A stretch of 34,689 bases of DNA from an uncultured Marivita sp. (GTDB taxonomy: Bacteria; Pseudomonadota; Alphaproteobacteria; Rhodobacterales; Rhodobacteraceae). Numbering within the stretch: position 1 is the first letter of the stretch; each line of letters starts with the position of its first letter. Shown piece by piece: positions 16,275 to 25,400 of the stretch. Both the position numbers and the translations under genes were made by a program. Location: the NCBI RefSeq assembly GCF_947488135.1, contig NZ_CANKYW010000015.1, forward strand, positions 1 through 34,689, written 5' to 3'. A model generated the notes under the pieces. The model ran no database searches. It was not told where the DNA came from and saw nothing but the letters and a program-made list of their open reading frames with translations.

Positions 16275-16287
16275 TCAGCGTAGACGC

Positions 16288-16437
16288 TTATCCGGCCGCC
16301 ATCCAGATCAGCAAGACCAGAATGCCGAAGACACCCATGATCATTATTGCAAGCCTGCGCTTCTTGCGGGTTTTGGCAATGTTTTTTGGGGGAGGCGTCT
16401 TATCGATCCAATCGGCAACCGGCTGAGCCGGAGCCAT
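16288..16437 (-). CDS. Possible small C-terminally anchored membrane protein
   Basis: A 49-residue frame starts at the ATG at 16437; the frame stays open up to 16554. It ends with a basic cluster (KTRKKRRLAI) followed by a hydrophobic segment (MIMGVFGILVLLIWMAAG), a classic positive-inside membrane anchor. The ribosome site is weak and the upstream part of the frame is low-complexity. It may be a real small gene or the 3' end of a decayed one. Confidence 0.35.
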   Translation of the reverse strand: MAPAQPVADWIDKTPPPKNIAKTRKKRRLAIMIMGVFGILVLLIWMAAG

Positions 16438-16808
16438 TCCGAGGGAACAGCCCCAGCTCAGCGTCGTTACACGCGGCATACTCATACTCGCAATCACATT
16501 CACACTCGTACGCTTACTCGCGCTGCGTGTACCACTGAATTTCACAACACTCATTACGCTATGGGCAGGCTAGTTCATACATTATTAGTACATCTTATCT
16601 TGAATTAAAAAGGCTAATTTTAGGCAAAAGGGCTTGATGCCATGAACAGTCCCTTTCCTTTGACGAAACAACGGCAGTGGTTGATGCCCTTTCTTTAAAA
16701 AGGCGGATCATCCGATGGGCTCCGCAAGCGGAGAGATATCTGGAGAAGAAACTGAGCAGACACGATGAGTGTTACTGCCAAGCGACTGACCTGATTTGCA
16801 GTCGATGC

Positions 16809-16838
16809 TCGGGCGCCTGATGTCTCACGGGCGCCCGA
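16809..16838. terminator. GC-rich hairpin downstream of the desaturase gene
   Basis: TCGGGCGCC (16809-16817) pairs perfectly with GGCGCCCGA (16830-16838) across a 12-base loop, 20 bases past the desaturase stop. No T-run follows on the minus strand, so it is only a candidate for transcript end formation or mRNA stabilisation. Confidence 0.4.
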
Positions 16839-16857
16839 AGCCGTCAAAAATCTGTTC

Positions 16858-17778
16858 TCAGCTCGTCGTCCGGGGCTTCAGACTTGTAAGGCCTAAATGT
16901 GTTGGCCGAACCGCGAGAGGCTGACTGCGATACTCAGGGTCCTCGCAGAGCCGTTCGTGCGCTTCCTTCAAATGCTGCGCCGGTACTTGCGGAAAAAGAT
17001 GATGCACCAGATGGTAGCAATCGTGCCGCGGGAAAAACAGAAAACGTATGGGCGCGGGCGCCAAGACATTGCGTGAGGCCGCGAGTTCGTCCTCTTCTCC
17101 AACCAGACCGGCGTGATCGAGGCAATCGGTCCAAAAATTGATCGTCGGAAATATGTAGAATAGTGGCAAAACCACGAAGAAAACCGAGGTCAGTGGCTCC
17201 ATAACCGAAAACGCGACAATCGCCACCAGAACGGCGATCTTGAGGATGTAGAACAGCAGCCCGTCTGCGCGAGACAGGTTCACCCCTGAGTACATCCGAA
17301 GATGGCGCCCTGTCAGTGGCGTCACGATGTGCCTCAGCACGGTCTTGGCGCACAGGGGGTCGTGCAGCCTCAATTTCTCGATCGCGGCCATTTCCCTATC
17401 GTTCGCGTAATCGCCAAGGTGGGCATGGTGAGACAGGTGATCATCCTTGTACCGGCGGAAGCATCCCGTCAGCAAAGAGGAGCACACCTTGCCCAGAACG
17501 ACATTGTCCTCCCGGTTTTCGGCGAACGTCGAATGGCTGCATTCGTGCACGATGTTGTTCAGCCCGCGCAAACGTGTTCCGATGAAGATCGCCGTCAGGA
17601 CCATCATCGCCACAGTGGCGACCGACAGTTCGAGCGACAGAAGATAGTGTCCCAGAAGAACCCCGGCCAGTGCCTGCATGACGAAGGCCAGAACAATGGC
17701 CCATGCTTTCAACCTCGTATGCCGCGTCATGCGCGCAAAATGGCGCATATACCGTTTTCTCACCTGCTGACCTGACAT
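16858..17778 (-). CDS. Membrane fatty acid desaturase
   Basis: This is a 306-residue di-iron integral membrane desaturase/hydroxylase-like enzyme. All three histidine boxes are present (numbered from ATG 17784): HECSH (80-84), HLSHH (116-120) and HLVHH (258-262). Hydrophobic pairs lie near 28-70 and 175-215. The ATG at 17778 was chosen because AAGGA precedes it by six bases, whereas at 17784 the same sequence abuts the start. It is transcribed divergently from an ArgP-like LysR regulator, a common regulator-target arrangement. It would act on membrane fatty acyl chains or a related lipid (carotenoid-type hydroxylation cannot be excluded), perhaps for cold or envelope adaptation. Substrate and double-bond position cannot be read from sequence. 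Confidence 0.88.
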   Translation of the reverse strand: MSGQQVRKRYMRHFARMTRHTRLKAWAIVLAFVMQALAGVLLGHYLLSLELSVATVAMMVLTAIFIGTRLRGLNNIVHECSHSTFAENREDNVVLGKVCSSLLTGCFRRYKDDHLSHHAHLGDYANDREMAAIEKLRLHDPLCAKTVLRHIVTPLTGRHLRMYSGVNLSRADGLLFYILKIAVLVAIVAFSVMEPLTSVFFVVLPLFYIFPTINFWTDCLDHAGLVGEEDELAASRNVLAPAPIRFLFFPRHDCYHLVHHLFPQVPAQHLKEAHERLCEDPEYRSQPLAVRPTHLGLTSLKPRTTS

Positions 17779-17888
17779 CGTCATTCCTTCACTTCAGTCA
17801 TCGAGTGAAAGATTAACGTGTAATCAATCCGTGAACACTCTGTTTCCAAAACAGAAACAGACGATGTGACATCAATTCATAAGCGTTG

Positions 17889-17951
17889 CTAATTCCAAGT
17901 TAGAATATTCTGGCCAACATCCGAAGTGCGGTGATAAATGTTGTTCCAAGT
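17889..17951. promoter_or_regulatory. LysR-box candidates between desaturase and regulator
   Basis: CTAATTCCAAGTTAG (17889-17903) fits the T-N11-A pattern of LysR operators, with inverted CTAA/TTAG ends. The core TTCCAAGT recurs at 17944-17951, 51 bases away and close to the regulator start. Repeated cores in a divergent LysR intergenic region are typical of regulator binding. Assignment is inferred from position and pattern. Confidence 0.45.
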
Positions 17952-17974
17952 CTAAACTGACATCAGTTCAGCTA

Positions 17975-18913
17975 ATGCGCGGGGCGAAAAATTTGTTGAA
18001 GTTTGACTACGATGCAATTGTCGCTTTGGCCGCTGTGGTGCGCGAAGGCCGCTTTGATCTGGCGGCACAGTCGCTGAATGTCACGCAATCTGCGGTCAGT
18101 CAGAGAATCAAGCAACTGGAAGACAGGGTGGGGTCGGTGCTGATCGTGCGCGGCCGTCCCTGCGTCCCGACGGAGGCCGGGGTTCAACTCTGTCGGTATG
18201 TCGAGCAGGTCGAACTGCTGCAATATGAATTGAATGCGCGGATGAATGCGCTCTCCGGGACGGCAGGGAACGCCGCAGCACGGATCAGGATTTCCGTGAA
18301 CAATGACAGTCTTGCCACTTGGTTTCCCAATGTCATCAAGAGAGCGAAGAATGAGCTCGGCATTCGCTTCGACATATTTCCGGATGATCAGGAGCATACC
18401 GAAAACCGGCTCAAGACCGGTGAGGCGCTTGCCGTCGTCACGGCGATGGAGACGCCTGTGCAAGGGTGCCGCCGCGTTTCGCTGGGGGCAATGGACTATA
18501 TTGCTGTGGCGTCACCAGAGTTCTTTGATGCCAACTTCTCCGATGGCGTGTCACTTGAGTCGCTGAAAGGTTCAGCCTGCCTTGCTTTCGACCGCAAGGA
18601 CACCATCCAAGACCAGTGGATGATGAACTGTTTTGGTGAAACGGTCGAGGTGTCGACGCATATGATGCCCTCTTACGAAGGCTATGTCGCGTGCTGCCTT
18701 AACGGGACGGCTTGGGGGCTTGTTCCGAGCGTTGCGGCGCAACCGCACATTGAGCAGGGCGAGCTCATCGAACTGAGTCCCAAGAATTTTGTCCGGGTCT
18801 CGCTACATTGGCAGACCAGCACGCAGTCCAGCGAAATTCTGAGACGATTGGGCGATCTGGTCCTTGAAGTCGCGAAGGCTCATCTGTCGCCGGATATGTA
18901 CCGGGTCGACTAG
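17975..18913 (+). CDS. LysR-family transcriptional regulator, ArgP-like
   Basis: This 312-residue regulator has an N-terminal winged HTH (about 10-70: FDYDAIVALAAVVREGRFDL, SAVSQRIKQLEDRVG) and a C-terminal effector-binding domain (about 95-300). The VLIVRGRPCVPTEAGVQLCR stretch and overall layout match the ArgP/IciA subgroup, whose members usually control amino-acid exporters such as lysE. No such exporter is present; the divergent neighbour is a desaturase, so its effector and targets may differ. ATG 17975 lacks a strong ribosome site. A downstream TTG before KFDYDA, preceded by GGGGCGAAAA, is an alternative start. Confidence 0.9.
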   Translation: MRGAKNLLKFDYDAIVALAAVVREGRFDLAAQSLNVTQSAVSQRIKQLEDRVGSVLIVRGRPCVPTEAGVQLCRYVEQVELLQYELNARMNALSGTAGNAAARIRISVNNDSLATWFPNVIKRAKNELGIRFDIFPDDQEHTENRLKTGEALAVVTAMETPVQGCRRVSLGAMDYIAVASPEFFDANFSDGVSLESLKGSACLAFDRKDTIQDQWMMNCFGETVEVSTHMMPSYEGYVACCLNGTAWGLVPSVAAQPHIEQGELIELSPKNFVRVSLHWQTSTQSSEILRRLGDLVLEVAKAHLSPDMYRVD

Positions 18914-18961
18914 CAACTGTTTTTGTTGCGTCACCTCTCAAGCGCGCTGAGCTGTAAGCTC

Positions 18962-19255
18962 TCATACCGTAGACCCGACTCCCCTGCCCTCCTCCAGAAA
19001 CGTTTCCAACAGATGCGCGACCATCTCGCCGTTGGTTTTGCGCATGGCCCGGCAGAGTGCCCGCAAGCGGAGATACTCGTCCTGTCACATCCGGATCGAC
19101 ATCTGCACGGTTGGTGGGGATGCCCGGGTTTTGACACGGGACGCTTCGAGGTCCTGGCGTTCAAGCTGAGCCAGGTGATCGAGATACTCCTTGGTCAGGC
19201 TGCTCTTGGGCGTGAGATTCTTGGCGTAGGGAATTCTCTGGTGCTTGCTCATCAT
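18962..19255 (-). pseudogene. Small plasmid gene interrupted by an in-frame TGA
   Basis: A 97-codon frame downstream of repA is split by TGA at 19085-19087. The part before reads MMSKHQRIPYAKNLTPKSSL..., and the part after continues without a frame change (QDEYLRLRALCRAMRKTNGE... to a normal stop). Both parts look helical and protein-like and flow together, so this appears to be a small backbone protein inactivated by one base change. It resembles short DNA-binding plasmid proteins in size and charge, but I do not recognise a family. It is convergent with the LysR gene. Confidence 0.6.
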
Positions 19256-19423
19256 GGTCGATCTCTTGTTGAAGTGACCTGACCAATGACGACCGGATCC
19301 CGTGTAAGGAAGCCACCTTACTGGGGATGCGGAAGAAAGCTCCCTATTTCCTGCCATCTTCCTTCTCCTTGAGGTGGTGACACCTCGGCAGGCTTGCGGC
19401 CTGAGCCCCGTTGCTGCCGGAGC

Positions 19424-20452
19424 TTAAGCCTCCCCGCGCTGTTGAGCCCATTTCTTGCAGAACCCCAGAAAGGCCATTTCAGGATTGCGGGGCGTGGTGC
19501 TGGCCCAGGCGCGCCATTCGGCTTCGATCACGTGCACGTCCCAGCCGGGGGCGGCGGCGCGGGCCATGTCGTAGACATCCGGATCGAGGGACGGGATCTC
19601 CACCGCTTCGGAACGGTCGTCGCCCACGGTGCCGCGGCTGCGGGCGATGAGCTGGTCCTTGTCGTCGTCGATGCGGATCTCGTAATCGGGCATGTGGTTG
19701 TACTCGGAATCTTCCTTGGCGATGGCGAGCACCAGGCGGCGGAATTCCCGCAGGGTCGATCCCGAGCCGCATTTCTTCTGCAGCACCGCCATCGACACGC
19801 GCCATTCCTTCTGGCGGCCGCAATGTTTGCGCGCCAGCTCGTAGATGCGCCGCTCCAGCGGTTTGCGCAGGCGGAAATACTCGCGGCTGAGCGTCAGCAC
19901 CTCCTGCGCGCGGATCGCGTTGAAGACCCAGTCGCTGAGCTTGACCTCGACCTCCTGCATCCGCCCGTCGCGGGTTTCGCGCACGATCTTGGCGCGTTCG
20001 ATGAGGCCGAAGGTCTCGAAGATCTCCTGTCCTCCGGTGGTGATGTTGGTGGAAATCCGTGTACCCGCCAGCCGCTCCATCGCGGCTTTCAGCAGGTTGT
20101 AGCCCCGCCCGGTGGTCATGCGGTTGGTGGCCTTGAGCAGGTCCGCGGCCTGAAAGCGGATCACCTGCTGCGGCTCGCGGCCTTCGTTCATGCCTTTGAT
20201 GAGCGACGAGATGCAGTAGATCAGCACGTCGCGGTCATGCACCGTGGCCAGCCCGTCGACCGAGGGCTTGATGTCGATGGTGACGCCGTTGTGTTCGTAG
20301 CGCCTTGGCCGGGTGTCGGGTTTCGTCGAGAGCGAGAAGATCGGGTGTTCCATCGAGCCCATATCGCCCTTGGGCGCGGCGTCGAGGATATCGCAGACGA
20401 AGAAATCCCCCTGCGGATGGCGGTCCGGCAGCAGCGGATAGGCGGTTGTCAT
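19424..20452 (-). CDS. repA: Plasmid replication initiator RepA
   Basis: This 342-residue initiator is of the RepA type found on Roseobacter-group plasmids. Recognisable features are the initiator-type region after the N-terminus (RDVLIYCISSLIKGMNEGRE), the first winged-helix region (FQAADLLKATNRMTTGRGYN) and a second one with LERRIYELARKHCGRQKEW and MAVLQKKCGS. It would bind the iterons directly upstream and recruit host replication proteins. GAGGAG precedes the ATG by six bases. The first iteron begins 15 bp upstream of the start, so RepA probably represses its own transcription. Unlike compact rep-par modules, parA lies 5.5 kb away, with two glycan genes between. Codon use is GC-rich. Function is confident; the compatibility subgroup is not assignable by eye. 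Confidence 0.92.
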   Translation of the reverse strand: MTTAYPLLPDRHPQGDFFVCDILDAAPKGDMGSMEHPIFSLSTKPDTRPRRYEHNGVTIDIKPSVDGLATVHDRDVLIYCISSLIKGMNEGREPQQVIRFQAADLLKATNRMTTGRGYNLLKAAMERLAGTRISTNITTGGQEIFETFGLIERAKIVRETRDGRMQEVEVKLSDWVFNAIRAQEVLTLSREYFRLRKPLERRIYELARKHCGRQKEWRVSMAVLQKKCGSGSTLREFRRLVLAIAKEDSEYNHMPDYEIRIDDDKDQLIARSRGTVGDDRSEAVEIPSLDPDVYDMARAAAPGWDVHVIEAEWRAWASTTPRNPEMAFLGFCKKWAQQRGEA

Positions 20453-20466
20453 GGCACGCTCCTCAA

Positions 20467-20562
20467 CGACACTTCACACACAGAGCACCGTACAACGACA
20501 TTTCACACACGCCAAGGACAAAACGACACTTCACACACGGACCATTCGACACTTCACACACG
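20467..20562. repeat. Origin iterons, family 1 (four copies)
   Basis: Four direct 16-bp repeats of CGACAYTTCACACACR lie at 20467-20482, 20496-20511, 20524-20539 and 20547-20562. Spacings are 29, 28 and 23 bp. They lie immediately upstream of repA, so they likely serve as RepA binding sites for both initiation and autoregulation. Confidence 0.9.
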
Positions 20563-20595
20563 CCCCGACCGGAAAACGCGAGTCCCCTCAAGGGG

Positions 20596-20604
20596 TTATC
20601 CACA
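20596..20604 (+). promoter_or_regulatory. DnaA box
   Basis: TTATCCACA is the perfect consensus DnaA-binding site. It lies between the two iteron families, which supports this being the replication origin with host DnaA participation. Confidence 0.85.
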
Positions 20605-20635
20605 GGGTTTCAGGCGGATCGCGGCTTTGATTCGG

Positions 20636-20700
20636 GAATCACCACTCTACACACGGTGAATCACCACTTTACACACGCAGAATCACCACTTTGCACACGG
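20636..20700. repeat. Origin iterons, family 2 (three copies at 22-bp spacing)
   Basis: Three direct repeats of GAATCACCACTYTRCACACG start at 20636, 20658 and 20680, exactly 22 bp apart (two helical turns). They share the CACTT.ACACAC core with family 1 but differ in flanks. The exact spacing suggests cooperative initiator loading. An AT-rich TAACAC-repeating stretch at 20755-20781 may be the unwinding region. Confidence 0.9.
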
Positions 20701-20738
20701 GGGGTGTCTGGAAGTGTCTGATGTTGTTCTGGAAAATG

Positions 20739-20803
20739 GCCCTCGGAGAGGGCGTAACACGAGTCTAACACTTATTAACACTCCTCAGAGCCATGATGGC
20801 TGA
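20739..20803. terminator. Two hairpins between origin and glycosyltransferase gene
   Basis: GCCCTC-GGA-GAGGGC (20739-20753) and CTCAGAGCCAT/ATGGCTGAG (about 20783-20803) can fold. The second lies about 55 bp past the stop of the minus-strand glycosyltransferase gene and could help shield the origin from transcription. No T-run is present. Confidence 0.35.
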
Positions 20804-20857
20804 GGCAGAGCCGTTGAATCCGCGGAACAATGAGACTTCAAGAAGCCGAAGTTTGGC

Positions 20858-22324
20858 TTACGGAATTGCCTTCAGGATATCATTGGCGACATCCTCCCAA
20901 CCACGCAGAGGAGTTTGGGAAATCTGGCTCTCGAGCCTCTGGCGAAGCCCGTCTTCGTTTATCATGCGATGGATGGCAGAGGTGATCGAAGAAATCGAAT
21001 GAGGATCAAAATAGAGAACGAGATCCCCACCAACCTCGGGCAGAGAACTCGTCTGTGAGACCACAGCTGTCTTGCCATAACTCAAGCTCTCTCCAACCGG
21101 CAGTCCCCAACCCTCGAAGAAACTCGGCATCGCTGAGAACAGGCAATTTTGATAGAGAAATTCCAGTTCTTCATCTGAGGGACTGATAACCAGTTCAACC
21201 CAACCATACAGGTTGCCAGTCTCAGCCATGAAACGTTCAAAATCCTGATTGAGCCAACCTGGGTTGCCCGCAAAAACCAGCTTCGGAAGTTCAATACCGT
21301 CGCACAGCCGCAAACGATCCCAAGCTTGCACCAAGCCCCACATGTTCTTGCGAGCTTCCATTGTTCCGACACACAGAACATATGGGCGCTTTAGTAATGC
21401 GCGAATATCATCCTTGATACCTGCAGAGTCCGCCAACTTGTGATAAACATCCCTGTTTATGTCGGTGGGTGTCGCAACTTCCGTTTCAGCCTTTGGAAGA
21501 ACGGGCACGCCTGCTTGAGCCAGAGAAACCACAGAAATTTCCTGGTTTCCTCCATACGCGTCGAGGAACTCACGCAAGTCCCGGGCCGTGGCCTCCGAAT
21601 TTGCAAGATAGTGGTCTACAAACCCCATGGTCTTTCGCAGCCAGGCGTGGAAAAGCAAGGACTGCTCTGTCCCACCTATCAGTTCTGGAGCTTTGATCTG
21701 GATGAGATCATGGATCAGGAAGTAGCATGAAATGCCACGCGCCTGGGCCTCTTCCATACGTTTGAGCGGGACAGACCACGCAGCATCCGCCAAGATGATA
21801 CAATCCCCTTCCTTGGCCACCTCAGAAAAATCTTGAAAGTGCTCTTTCGAGCGTGTTTTGGAACCGTGTTGTTTGGGCTTCTTGGCTGAAGCTTTCCAAG
21901 CCTCGAGTGTCGTTCTGCGTTTCTCAAAATGTTTGCGGTTGCCCATCATCGCATTCACCTCACGGATGGCCGTGTGCACAGCGAGTTTGACCGGGCTCTG
22001 AGAATATCTTCTCAGGGTTGGACGTACATTGACCGCTAGTTGTCCTCGATAAAGCGCCTCAGTCAGTGCATCAGCGGAGAGAACGCCCCCCAGGGCCTCA
22101 ACCGTCTCGTAGGACACGGCATGGTAGGCTTTGGCTTTCTTGTCATGGAAGGACAGGAACACATTGTTCCCACCAACTTGGCGAGCAATGTGTTCGATCA
22201 GCATCACGGTGACACGCTGGATGCCAGACAGACGGTTTCTTTTGGCGACGTATAACCGCAGATTGGTTACGTCGAAGAAGAATTGCTTCACATCAGACCC
22301 CCCGTCACCATCCAACGGTCTCAT
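20858..22324 (-). CDS. GT4-family glycosyltransferase
   Basis: This 488-residue retaining glycosyltransferase has a GT-B fold. The C-terminal nucleotide-sugar domain shows PYVLCVGTMEARKNMWGLVQ and the E-x7-E type signature in PSFFEGWGLPVGESLSYGKT, followed by SSLPEVGGDLVLYFDP. The N-terminal acceptor domain opens with KQFFFDVTNLRLYV. ATG 22324 was chosen because AGGACAGG precedes it. ATGs at 22360 and 22375 are in frame, and a GTG before KQFFFDV is also possible. It is divergent from the methyltransferase-GT fusion, 85 bp away, so the two may share a control region and act on the same glycan. Donor sugar and acceptor are unknown. Confidence 0.9.
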   Translation of the reverse strand: MRPLDGDGGSDVKQFFFDVTNLRLYVAKRNRLSGIQRVTVMLIEHIARQVGGNNVFLSFHDKKAKAYHAVSYETVEALGGVLSADALTEALYRGQLAVNVRPTLRRYSQSPVKLAVHTAIREVNAMMGNRKHFEKRRTTLEAWKASAKKPKQHGSKTRSKEHFQDFSEVAKEGDCIILADAAWSVPLKRMEEAQARGISCYFLIHDLIQIKAPELIGGTEQSLLFHAWLRKTMGFVDHYLANSEATARDLREFLDAYGGNQEISVVSLAQAGVPVLPKAETEVATPTDINRDVYHKLADSAGIKDDIRALLKRPYVLCVGTMEARKNMWGLVQAWDRLRLCDGIELPKLVFAGNPGWLNQDFERFMAETGNLYGWVELVISPSDEELEFLYQNCLFSAMPSFFEGWGLPVGESLSYGKTAVVSQTSSLPEVGGDLVLYFDPHSISSITSAIHRMINEDGLRQRLESQISQTPLRGWEDVANDILKAIP

Positions 22325-22409
22325 GCCGCCCTGTCCTTGCTTTGGCAAGTCGGTTGACATCCAACCCTGCCGCATTGTCGAGGCTTACTCAATTGGCTAG
22401 AGGGAACGC

Positions 22410-25400
22410 ATGACAGAGACCACTTTTTACCATGCTTTCGAAGCCGCGTTTCGTGGCAGCCGGGCAGAGATCCTCGCGCGATTGCAGCAATATCGGTCTT
22501 TTGCCGAACCCCTGGCCAAAAGCGCACTTCCGAAATCCGCGCTCGATCTTGGATGTGGTCGCGGGGAATGGCTGGAAACACTGAATGATTTTGGCTTCGA
22601 TGGTCACGGCGTGGATCTCGACGAAGGCATGCTGTCTGATTGCCTCGCGGCAGGCCTCTCGGGCGAGTTGCGCGATGCGTTTGAAGCCTTGACAGAAGTG
22701 GAAGATGACAGTCTCGGGATATTGTCTGCCTTTCACCTGATCGAACATCTGCCTTTCGATCAGGTACGCACCATTGTCACCGATGGACTCCGGGTTTTGG
22801 CACCGGGCGGACTCCTCGTGCTGGAGACGCCCAATCCCGAGAATGTCGAAGTTGGCACAGTTACCTTTCACAATGACAGTACCCATGTTGCGCCGATCCC
22901 ACCCAACGTTCTGAAATTCCTGGCTGAACATGCGGGCTATGCCCGGATCAAATTACTGCGGCTGAATGCCGAAGCAGTGTCGGATGTGATTGGACTTGAA
23001 GATGCCCTTTTCCGTGCGAGCCCCGATTACGCACTGGTGGCTCAGAAAGCAGGCTCCGATGCGCTGATGGAGGCGACCGAGGCGGCGTTCGCCAAACTGA
23101 CAGGCCCATCGACGCGGGATCTGGCCCAGCGCTTTGATAAGGTGCAGCGAGCTGCCCTATCCGATATCGCCGCGCTACAGGCCGAAAACGCGGCCTTGCG
23201 CCGGCAGGTCGAGCTGCACAGCGAGCAGATTGCCAAACTCAAGAAAACCAAGAAGACGCGGCTCTACTACCGATCCAAGAAAATCGAGAAGTATCATAAG
23301 AAGATTACACGCTGGTTCACCAACCGCCGCGAATGCCGCCGTGCAAGGGCGGCAGAGGCGCGGCGGGCAGCCTCTCGCATCACTCCCAGACTCGATCGCA
23401 GCAGGCCCTGGGTGCCGGTCAGTCTTCCCGAAACGGTGCGCTGGCGCATTGAGGGGCCGTTTGACAGCACCTATAGCCTTGCGATCGTCAATCGCGAACT
23501 GGCGCGGGCTCTTGCGCGTCAGGGCGTAGAAGTGAGGCTGAAATCTTCCGAGGGGCCAGGCGATTATGACCCGGATCCGGAGTTCATGATCGAAAATCCG
23601 GATCTGTCCGGGATGCAGGATGCCAATCGAGGGCCCGTCGATACGGTCAGTCGCAATATGTACCCGCCTCGCGTGTTGGATATGGACGACACCTTACCGG
23701 GGCTGCATTCCTACGCTTGGGAAGAAACCGGGTTTCCACGAGACCACGTAGAGGCGTTCAACGATGTCTTGCGCTACATAACGGTCACGTCGTCTCACGT
23801 ACGAAAAATCATGATCGACAATGGGGTGTTTGTTCCAGCCTATCCCGTGGGCAACGGAATCGATCATTTTGAGGAGATCGCACCAGAGCCGGTTGAGACC
23901 CTGCCCAAGGCAGGACGATTGTTTCTGCATGTCTCGTCGTGTTTTCCGCGCAAGGGGGCCGATGCGCTTCTGGCCGCTTGGGTACAAGCCTTTACCAACC
24001 GGGATGATGTCGCGCTTCTGATCAAGAGCTTCCCAAATCCGCATAATGACATTGCGAAGCAGATCGCGTCTCTGCGCGTCTCTCATCCGAACATGGCTCC
24101 AATCCACGTGATTGATGGGGATTTGAGCGATGGGCAAATGCGGACGCTCTACAGCTCCTGTGATGTCAGTGTCTTCCCTTCACGTGCAGAAGGATTTGGT
24201 CTTCCCTTGGCGGAGGCCCTCTTGGTTGGCAAACCTGTCCTGACCACGGGTTGGAGCGGTCAGATGGATTTTGCCGATCTGCCGTTGGTTCAAAAAATTG
24301 ACTACCGTTTTGAGCAGACGGATAGCCATTTGGGCGCGGGGCTCAGCATGTGGGCGGAGCCGGATATCGAGCACATGGCAAGGCTGATGCAGGACGCGGC
24401 CAAGGCCCCTGCCCCGGCGCAAGAGGCGCGCGCGCAGACGCGAGAGCTGCTGCTGGAGCGGTTCCGTTGGGATAAGGTGGCCGAGCGCAGCCTGGAGGCT
24501 CTGCGGCACGCAGCCACGCGTCCTGAGCCGGTACCGCCAAGGGTTGGGTGGATGACCACCTACAACGCGCGCTGTGGTATCGCGACCTATTCCGAGCATC
24601 TGATCCGGTATCTGGGCCTCCCTGTGCATGTCCTGGCGGCTCATACCAAGGCTCCGGTTGAGCCTGACCTATCTCTGGATCTTCCTATCACGCGGTGCTG
24701 GAAGGAAGGACGCGAAGACGATTTCTCCGACGTGCTCTCCGTGATCCGCGCGGAAGATTTGCAGACCGTCGTGATCCAGTTCAATTACGGGTTCTACAAT
24801 TTCAAAAATCTTGCGGCATTGATTGAAACCCTGAAGGGCGAAGGCCGCCAGGTCTTCATGACACTTCATGCCACTGACGACACTCCCCATCCCGCGATGC
24901 TCCAGCTTGCCTCCATCCGCGAAGCCCTTGCGCAATGTGATCGTCTCTTGGTGCACAAGGTGCTTGATGCCAACCGGATGAAGGCACTCGGCCTGATCGA
25001 CAATGTTGCCCTGTTCCCCCACGGTGTCTTGCCAATGGTGGAGGCCCCTGCCCCGCGCAGGAAGCCCAAGGATGAGCCCTTTACGATCGGGAGCTACGGC
25101 TTCTTTCTGCCCAACAAGGGCTTGCCTGAATTGGTGGAGGCCGTCTCGCATCTGAAAGACGCGGGGCGCGATGTTCGGCTGCGCATGGTCAATGCTGAAT
25201 ACCCCGTGGAAGAGTCACGGGACCTGATCAAGAGTGTTGAAACGCAGATTTCTCAGGCCGGTATCGGTGATCTGGTCGAGATGGACACGCGGTTCCTGTC
25301 TGACGAAGAGGCGTTATCGAAGCTGTCGGACTGTGACCTGATCGTATTCGGGTATCAACGCAGTTCGGAATCGGCCAGTGGTGCAGTGCGCTATGGCTTG

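Larger units (their letters stand above)
15867..16857. other. Gene-poor, degenerate region
   Basis: About 990 bp separate the CAP-RTX gene from the desaturase gene without a convincing full-length gene. I see an 8-bp inverted repeat (16023-16053), a short remnant-like frame (16140-16274, minus), a possible small membrane protein (16288-16437, minus), and an octamer TTGATGCC that occurs twice between 16620 and 16700. It resembles a site of past insertions and deletions. Confidence 0.6.

Noticed and set aside
19394-20659. 421-residue plus-strand open frame over repA and the iterons
   Set aside because: It is antisense to repA, has biased composition and runs into the iterons; repA has the ribosome site and family match.
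20467-20700. CRISPR-like array of short repeats
   Set aside because: Repeats are 16-20 bp with uneven or very short gaps, lie at the origin beside repA with a DnaA box, and there are no cas genes.
22389-22931. 180-residue minus-strand frame over the methyltransferase domain
   Set aside because: It is antisense to the SAM-binding domain, whose motifs are unmistakable on the plus strand.
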